Shown: in pieces, positions 6,822-10,478 of the stretch
How positions within the stretch are numbered: position 1 is the first letter of the stretch
How the letters are laid out: each line of letters begins with the position of its first letter
From: an uncultured Verrucomicrobiota bacterium
GTDB lineage: Bacteria > Verrucomicrobiota > Verrucomicrobiia > Chthoniobacterales > SZAS-18
Length of the DNA: 10,478 bases
Reading direction: 5' to 3'
Assembly: GCA_937871685.1 (NCBI GenBank)
Contig: CALMOL010000047.1
Span: 2,201-12,678, forward strand
Notes under the pieces: model-generated
The model's database searches: none
The model's input: only the letters and a program-made list of their open reading frames with translations
Told to the model about the DNA's origin: nothing
Position numbers and translations under genes: made by a program

Positions 6822-7404
6822 GAAAGGAGAGGGGAAATACGGCCGGAAGACATGAGCCGGCGGCGCTTGAAGGTGCGCCGGTGCGATGGGGTCGGGACAA
6901 GATTATTCCCGATGCCTCCTTCCGCCGAGGCGACAATCCTGGTCGATGAGCAGAGGTCGGATCGCGGTGCCACTCCATGGAAACTCTGCCAGCGACGGTC
7001 GGCGGCAACGTCTCTGATGCTGGTTGTCGGGCCACTGGCGTCCGGCCGATTCGAGCGTGCGGCGCGCCGGAGTGGCAGGCAGCCTGACGAAAATGACCAG
7101 CACGCGGACGAAATCCGACTGGGGGCAGATGAATTCCGACTGACTGAGGATAAAAACTGGCTGCCTACAGATGAATCTTGGCTGACCGCAGACCAATTTC
7201 GACTGACGGCAGATGAAACTCGACTGACCACAGACAAATTCCGGCTGGCGGCAGATCGATTCCGACTGGACGCAGATCCGATCCGGCTGCCCGCAGACCC
7301 ATTTCGACTGAACTCAGATGGATTCCGCCTGCCGCCAGATGAACTTCATCTGGCCGCAGATCAAAGTCGTCTGCCGGCCGGCTCATCTCCCTCGACCTCG
7401 ACCC
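6822..7404. other. 583-bp gene-free stretch between divergent genes
   Basis: No protein-like frame is convincing here. The left 280 bp (6822-7103) show no recognisable gene, RNA or strong hairpin; they should carry the promoter of the disulfide oxidoreductase gene. The right part is the 21-bp tandem array at 7104-7376, followed by 28 bp up to the regulator ATG at 7405. Frames run open through the array on both strands because the unit is a multiple of three and lacks stops. That explains the apparent long frames here. Confidence 0.65.
7104..7376 (+). repeat. Thirteen degenerate copies of a 21-bp tandem repeat
   Basis: Thirteen contiguous units of exactly 21 bp follow the pattern GCAGATGAATTCCGACTG plus three variable bases. 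CAGA near the start and CTG at positions 16-18 are the most conserved, with CTG in all thirteen units. In one plus-strand frame each unit reads as a heptad like ADEFRLT. Unit 11 (7335-7353) is a perfect 9+1+9 palindrome, CCAGATGAACTTCATCTGG, and the others keep partial dyad symmetry (CAG at one end, CTG at the other). The composition is near 52% GC in the consensus, lower than the flanking genes. Substitutions show no clear third-codon bias, so I treat it as non-coding. It ends 28 bp before the start of an ArsR-like regulator and could be a multi-site operator, or simply a variable minisatellite. Confidence 0.9.
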
Positions 7405-7698
7405 ATGCCTGCCTTCCCCTCCCAGAGCTTGCTCACCGCCATCTCCAACGTCACCCGCTGGCAGATCCTGGACGAACTGCTCAAGGGCGAGCCGCTGCCC
7501 ATCTACGAGCTGGCGCGTCGCCTGAAGATCAACCGCAGCACGCTCTCCAAGCACGTGGCCGTGCTGTCCCTCCAGGGGATCCTCGTGAGCGGCTACGGGG
7601 CCGTTTACCGCGTCGCGCCGCGCTTCCTGGTGGAGGGCGAGCGCGCCCTCGACCTGGGACCAGTCGTGCTGCGCTTGCCTGGACCGGAAAAGGGTTGA
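7405..7698 (+). CDS. ArsR-like winged-helix transcriptional regulator
   Basis: This 97-aa DNA-binding protein is predicted to bind DNA as a dimer. The helix-turn-helix spans about residues 31-61: LPIYELARRLKINRSTLSKH is the helix-turn-recognition helix, followed by the VAVLSLQGILVSG helix and a wing ending GYGAVYRVAP (63-72). The N-terminal LLTAISNVTRWQILDELLKG is the usual first helices of ArsR-family proteins. There is no cysteine at all, so the metal-sensing CxCxxD site of classic ArsR/SmtB is absent and the signal is unknown. The ATG at 7405 gives the family N-terminus; an in-frame ATG at 7318 lies inside the 21-bp repeat array and is rejected. The leader is pyrimidine-rich with no Shine-Dalgarno site. 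It stands alone on its strand, and the repeat array directly upstream is the obvious candidate target. Confidence 0.85.
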   Translation: MPAFPSQSLLTAISNVTRWQILDELLKGEPLPIYELARRLKINRSTLSKHVAVLSLQGILVSGYGAVYRVAPRFLVEGERALDLGPVVLRLPGPEKG

Positions 7699-8138
7699 GA
7701 CGACTTGGAGGCTCGTCCACGGGTCGCCCGGCACGTCACTCGGACGCCGGAGGATGGCGGTGCTTTCCTGCGCGATCATTCGCGGAGCAGCGCATGGGAT
7801 CCTACGGCAAGCGGCGAATGCAGAAGCGATTCTTTGGAACCCTGCGCCTCGCCTTAGACACGCTCGCTTCTCGTCGGACGCACCGCGCCTTCCTCGTCCT
7901 CGTTGTGATCATGGCCTTTGTTCCGACCTCTTCCCCCGCCGTGACGCCGATTCGGAGAGATGATGGCGTAGCGTCCGTCGGGCGACGTGGATTTCTCCGC
8001 GAGGAAGTAATGCTCACGCAGCGCCGCCGGGGCGGAGGCGGGAAGCTCGCGCGGCCCGTCCTCCTCCTGCGCGAGGAGGAGGCCGGGCGCGACGGCAATG
8101 AGCGCGCCGAATGCAAGGCGGGCGAGGGAGCGGAGAAG
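7699..8138. other. Region after the regulator: possible dispersed repeat segment
   Basis: No convincing plus-strand gene follows the regulator. Part of the stretch (about 7854-8138) is covered by the 95-aa minus-strand frame. The segment at about 7790-7950 reads, on the minus strand, as arginine/charge-rich sequence (with GGACGAGGAAGG-type purine runs) unlike a folded protein in any frame. I suspect a dispersed repeat or remnant element; only a genome-wide comparison could show it. No terminator hairpin with a T-run is visible after the regulator. Confidence 0.35.
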
Positions 8139-8141
8139 CAT
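7854..8141 (-). CDS. Small secreted protein, probably truncated
   Basis: This 95-aa frame starts with a good Sec signal peptide (positive start MLLRSLAR, hydrophobic core LAFGALIAVAPGLLLA, likely cleavage near AQ at 24-25). A segment follows, FLAEKSTSPDGRYAIISPN (46-64), whose SPDGRYA resembles the first strand of a beta-propeller/WD40-like or TolB-type secreted domain. After residue 64 the protein turns into a low-complexity tail rich in G, R, D and E with no fold, ending abruptly. The natural reading is a longer secreted protein whose 3' part has been lost or replaced; a genuine short protein is the alternative. It starts 20 nt after the gnd stop on the same strand, with a weak AGGG ahead of the ATG, so it is probably cotranscribed with gnd. 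Function is not known. Confidence 0.5.
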   Translation of the reverse strand: MLLRSLARLAFGALIAVAPGLLLAQEEDGPRELPASAPAALREHYFLAEKSTSPDGRYAIISPNRRHGGGRGRNKGHDHNEDEEGAVRPTRSERV

Positions 8142-8161
8142 GGCTGCGCCCTGTCGCCGGC

Positions 8162-9163
8162 TCAGGCCTTGCCGGGCGCCACCGGCGGCTTCTCGACGTG
8201 GCCGCCGAAGCCCTTGCGCATCGCGCTCAGCACTTTCTCCGCGTAGGTGTGCTCCTGCCGCGAGCGGAAGCGCGTGTAGAGCGCCGCGGTGAGCACCTCG
8301 GCCGGCGTGCCCTGGTCGAGGGCCGCCTGGATGGTCCAGCGGCCCTCGCCGGAATCCTGCACGTAGCCGGAGAACTCGCTCAGCTCCACGTCGTGGTTGA
8401 ACGCGATCGAGGCCAGGTCGAGCAGCCACGAGGTCACCACGCTGCCGCGGCGCCACAGCTCGGCCACGCCGCGCATGTCGATGTTGTAGCGCACGGCCTC
8501 GGGCACGTTCTCGGAGCCGGCGTTCTTCATGATGTCGAACCCCTCGGCGTAGGCTTGCATCAGGCCGTATTCGATGCCGTTGTGCACCATCTTCACGTAG
8601 TGCCCGGCGCCGGAGCCGCCGCAGTGGAGGTAGCCCTGCGCGGCGGAGGTGCTCGCGGTGACGTCCGAGGTGGGCGCGATGCCGCTATCCCCCGGCGCGA
8701 GCGTCTTGAAGATGGGCTCCAGTCGATCGAAGGCCTCCTTCGGGCCGCCGATCATCAGGCAGTAGCCGCGCTCCAGGCCCCACACGCCGCCGGAGGTGCC
8801 CACGTCCATGTAGTGGATGCCCTTGCCGGCGAGCTGCTTCGCGCGGCGGGCGTCGTCGTGGAAGTTGGAGTTGCCGCCGTCGATGATCGTGTCGCCGGCG
8901 GAGAGGAGGCCGGCGAGCTTCTGCACGGTGGCCTCGGTGGGGTCGCCGGCGGGGACCATCAGCCACACGGCGCGGGGCGCGGCGAGCTTTTGGACGAGTT
9001 CCTCAAGCGTGGCCGCGCCGCCGCCGCCGTCGGCCACGAGCTTGGAAACGTTGTCCGCGGAGAAGTCGAAGCCGACGCACTGGTGGCCGCCGCGGATGAG
9101 GCGGCGGGCCATGTTGGCGCCCATGCGGCCGAGGCCGATCATGCCGATTTGAATGGAGTTCAT
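8162..9163 (-). CDS. gnd: 6-phosphogluconate dehydrogenase, decarboxylating (short form)
   Basis: The enzyme oxidises and decarboxylates 6-phosphogluconate to ribulose 5-phosphate in the cytoplasm (oxidative pentose phosphate pathway). It has 333 aa, the short GndA/YqeC-like form rather than the roughly 470-aa dimeric form. The N-terminal Rossmann motif is GLGRMG (10-15). DGGNSN is at 95-100, and the substrate-site GTSGG is at 122-126. The catalytic segment GHYVKMVHNGIEYG covers 187-200, with Lys191 and Asn195 at catalytic positions. Asp33 at the end of the second beta strand (GFDFS) suggests NAD rather than NADP preference, as known for several short forms; this is inference. The segment at 160-178 (around STSAAQGY) may be a small insertion. 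Its ATG is preceded by CACCTCCTCAAA, which is not a Shine-Dalgarno site. It lies between the duplicated-domain membrane gene and the 95-aa secreted frame. Confidence 0.94.
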   Translation of the reverse strand: MNSIQIGMIGLGRMGANMARRLIRGGHQCVGFDFSADNVSKLVADGGGGAATLEELVQKLAAPRAVWLMVPAGDPTEATVQKLAGLLSAGDTIIDGGNSNFHDDARRAKQLAGKGIHYMDVGTSGGVWGLERGYCLMIGGPKEAFDRLEPIFKTLAPGDSGIAPTSDVTASTSAAQGYLHCGGSGAGHYVKMVHNGIEYGLMQAYAEGFDIMKNAGSENVPEAVRYNIDMRGVAELWRRGSVVTSWLLDLASIAFNHDVELSEFSGYVQDSGEGRWTIQAALDQGTPAEVLTAALYTRFRSRQEHTYAEKVLSAMRKGFGGHVEKPPVAPGKA

Positions 9164-9242
9164 TTTGAGGAGGTGAGACGGGATGGAGGAGGAAACGCTC
9201 GCGCATTGGAACCGAAGTCCCCCCGCAAGGCGAGCACGGAAT

Positions 9243-9277
9243 GCGGCCGGGGAATGCCGCCCCGGTTGCCCGGCCGC
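9243..9277. other. Intergenic hairpin between membrane-protein gene and gnd
   Basis: GCGGCCGGG (9243-9251) and CCCGGCCGC (9269-9277) form a perfect 9-bp GC stem with a 17-nt loop, four bases past the membrane-protein stop codon on the minus strand. There is no T-run after it, so it may attenuate or stabilise rather than fully terminate. If it terminates, gnd needs its own promoter in 9164-9242. Confidence 0.45.
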
Positions 9278-9280
9278 GCC

Positions 9281-10478
9281 CTACGCCGCGTATTCGCGCA
9301 GGCGCGGGCGGAGGCCGGCAACGGTCGCGCCGGTGACGCCGAGCGCGGCGGCGAGCGCCGTCCACTCTAGGCCGGACACCGCCTCCAGGCCGAGCGTAAC
9401 CTGCCGGTCGAAAGCATCCTGGTTGACGCCGAGCGCGCGCTCCAGGGCCGCGTCGAAGCGGTCGAAGGCGCCGTTGGAGCCGTCGGGCGCGTAGCTCAGG
9501 CAGAGCGCCACCGCGGCGGCCGTCTCGCCGCGCCCGTGCAGCTCGCGGATGCGCGCGTCGATGCGGCAGTAGTCCGCGACAGCGGCGGCCATCTGCAGCA
9601 GCGCCTCGCGCTCGCCGGGATACGTGACGTTGCGCAGCGCGCGGACGAGCAAGCCGTCGTAGCCGGCGGGCGGCGCGGATGCGGCGGCGCGCAGTTCGCC
9701 GGGGACGCGCGTCCAATCGGTGCCCTCCGGCCGGCGGAGGATGCGGTCCATGTTCTCGAAGTAACCGCGGGCATGCGCGGCGGCCTGGGCGGCGTCGAAG
9801 AGCCAGCGGCTTTCGAGGCCGTTGGCGTCGTTGGCGAGGGCGCGGGCGCGCCAAAGGAGCGAGACGGAGTCGAACGCGTCCTGCTTGGCCTCGCGCAGGC
9901 GGTGGGCCGCCTCGGACACGCGCGCGATCGCCAGCCCGGTGAAGCCGAGCGCGACGGCGGTGGCGACGGCGAGGCCGACGTTCACGCGCCGGCGCGTCCG
10001 CCAGGCGAGGAAACCCTGCACGGCGGCCAGCGCGGCGACCGCGAGCAGAAGGGCGGCGAGAAGGCCGGCCCGGGCGGCCTGGAGCGAGCCATCGGCCCGC
10101 GCGTAGGCGGCGTCGAGGGCGTCGCGGTTCGATTTCTCCAAGGCATCGGCGGCGGCGAGCAGGGAATCGTGCAGGAGGGCGCTCGCGCGGCGCGCCCCGT
10201 CGAGCGCGGCGGGGCGGTCGCCCTTTTCCTCCAGGGCTAGCGCGCGGCTCATCCCGGCCTCGAAGGCGGGCAGGTCGCGCACGAGGCGCACGAGCGGGCC
10301 GCGCTCGGCCTCGCCGTAGGTGACGTTGCCGGCGGCGTGCACGAGCGTGGCGCTGATTTCCTCGCGGCGGCGCTGCACGACCTGGAGCGCCGCGGCACGG
10401 TCCGGGCCGCCGGGCGCGGTGAGAAATTGATTCACGAGGTTGGCGTCGAGGTCAGACAACGCGGCGCGGATGCGCAGG
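9281..10478 (-). CDS. Membrane protein with duplicated sensor-like domain (5' end outside window)
   Basis: The frame is open to the right edge, so the start lies beyond 10478; at least 398 residues are visible. Numbering from the TTG-encoded leucine at 10459: helical domain 12-125, transmembrane helix 131-153, short basic turn (RTRRR), transmembrane helix 160-179, second helical domain about 184-360, last transmembrane helix 366-383, and the tail RPRLREYAA. Both helical domains contain a matching NVTY block (45-48 and 277-280) followed by acidic and helical sequence, so the protein is probably an internal duplication. Each domain looks like a four-helix sensor bundle outside the membrane. There is no kinase, HAMP or methyl-accepting domain. 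The layout recalls actinobacterial GlnX-type proteins that couple a binding protein to a kinase; that link is from memory and tentative. It lies upstream of gnd on the same strand with a 117-nt gap. Confidence 0.75.
   Translation of the reverse strand, partial: LRIRAALSDLDANLVNQFLTAPGGPDRAAALQVVQRRREEISATLVHAAGNVTYGEAERGPLVRLVRDLPAFEAGMSRALALEEKGDRPAALDGARRASALLHDSLLAAADALEKSNRDALDAAYARADGSLQAARAGLLAALLLAVAALAAVQGFLAWRTRRRVNVGLAVATAVALGFTGLAIARVSEAAHRLREAKQDAFDSVSLLWRARALANDANGLESRWLFDAAQAAAHARGYFENMDRILRRPEGTDWTRVPGELRAAASAPPAGYDGLLVRALRNVTYPGEREALLQMAAAVADYCRIDARIRELHGRGETAAAVALCLSYAPDGSNGAFDRFDAALERALGVNQDAFDRQVTLGLEAVSGLEWTALAAALGVTGATVAGLRPRLREYAA

Noticed and set aside
7104..7376. The 21-bp repeats as a CRISPR array
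   Set aside because: Units are contiguous and degenerate with no unique spacers between them, and there is no cas gene in the window.
7104..7376. The 21-bp repeats as a coding heptad-repeat protein (ADEFRLT)
   Set aside because: Frames are open on both strands, substitutions are not concentrated in third codon positions, the leucine codon CTG never varies synonymously, and no start with flanking protein-like sequence is visible.
4410..8246. A 1278-codon open frame on the plus strand
   Set aside because: It runs antisense to the hydrolase and disulfide reductase genes, then through the 21-bp array, the regulator in another frame, and the secreted frame. High GC makes antisense frames stop-poor and the 21-bp unit (a multiple of three) has no stop, so the length is accidental. 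Its translation shows no domain.
8111..9370. A 419-codon plus-strand frame opposite gnd
   Set aside because: gnd motifs are intact on the minus strand throughout; the plus frame is a GC-driven shadow.
9536..10240. A 234-codon plus-strand frame opposite the membrane-protein gene
   Set aside because: The minus-strand frame shows transmembrane helices and an internal duplication; the plus translation is low-complexity glycine/alanine/arginine sequence.

Overview
The window is a high-GC bacterial chromosomal segment with densely packed genes on both strands. Gene content, protein style and repeat types fit a Verrucomicrobiota genome, perhaps Opitutales. The clues are the 9-bp ATGACCTAT-type repeat, CACGAAG-type intergenic repeats, and a TadA and an ArsR-like protein of the kind I associate with that group. 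This placement is recognition from memory, not a search. No plasmid, phage or transposase genes are visible.

Left part (1-3785): a BaiN/YhiN-type flavoprotein (+) converges on a Mn-type superoxide dismutase (-), with a clear intrinsic terminator for sodA between them. Divergent from sodA is a TadA-like nucleoside deaminase (+) whose reading frame opens inside a 9-bp tandem repeat and whose zinc-ligand histidine is replaced by proline. It converges on an isocitrate lyase/PEP mutase superfamily enzyme (-).

Centre (3786-7404): a 531-bp gene-free stretch holds a REPIN-like inverted repeat (48-bp arms, 68-bp loop) among smaller repeats. Then come, on the minus strand, a pyridine nucleotide-disulfide oxidoreductase (transcribed first) and an exported alpha/beta hydrolase, possibly one operon. 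A second gene-free stretch of 583 bp carries thirteen copies of a 21-bp repeat.

Right part (7405-10478): a 97-aa ArsR-like winged-helix regulator (+) lies just downstream of the 21-bp array. On the minus strand follow a membrane protein with a duplicated extracytoplasmic-type domain (runs off the right edge), a short-form 6-phosphogluconate dehydrogenase, and a 95-aa secreted protein that looks truncated. Metabolically the window mixes redox defence (SOD, disulfide reductase, flavoprotein) and pentose-phosphate metabolism. No single pathway links all the genes, and I see no convincing new multi-gene system. The strongest oddities are the TadA active-site change, the 21-bp array beside a regulator, and the inverted-repeat element.
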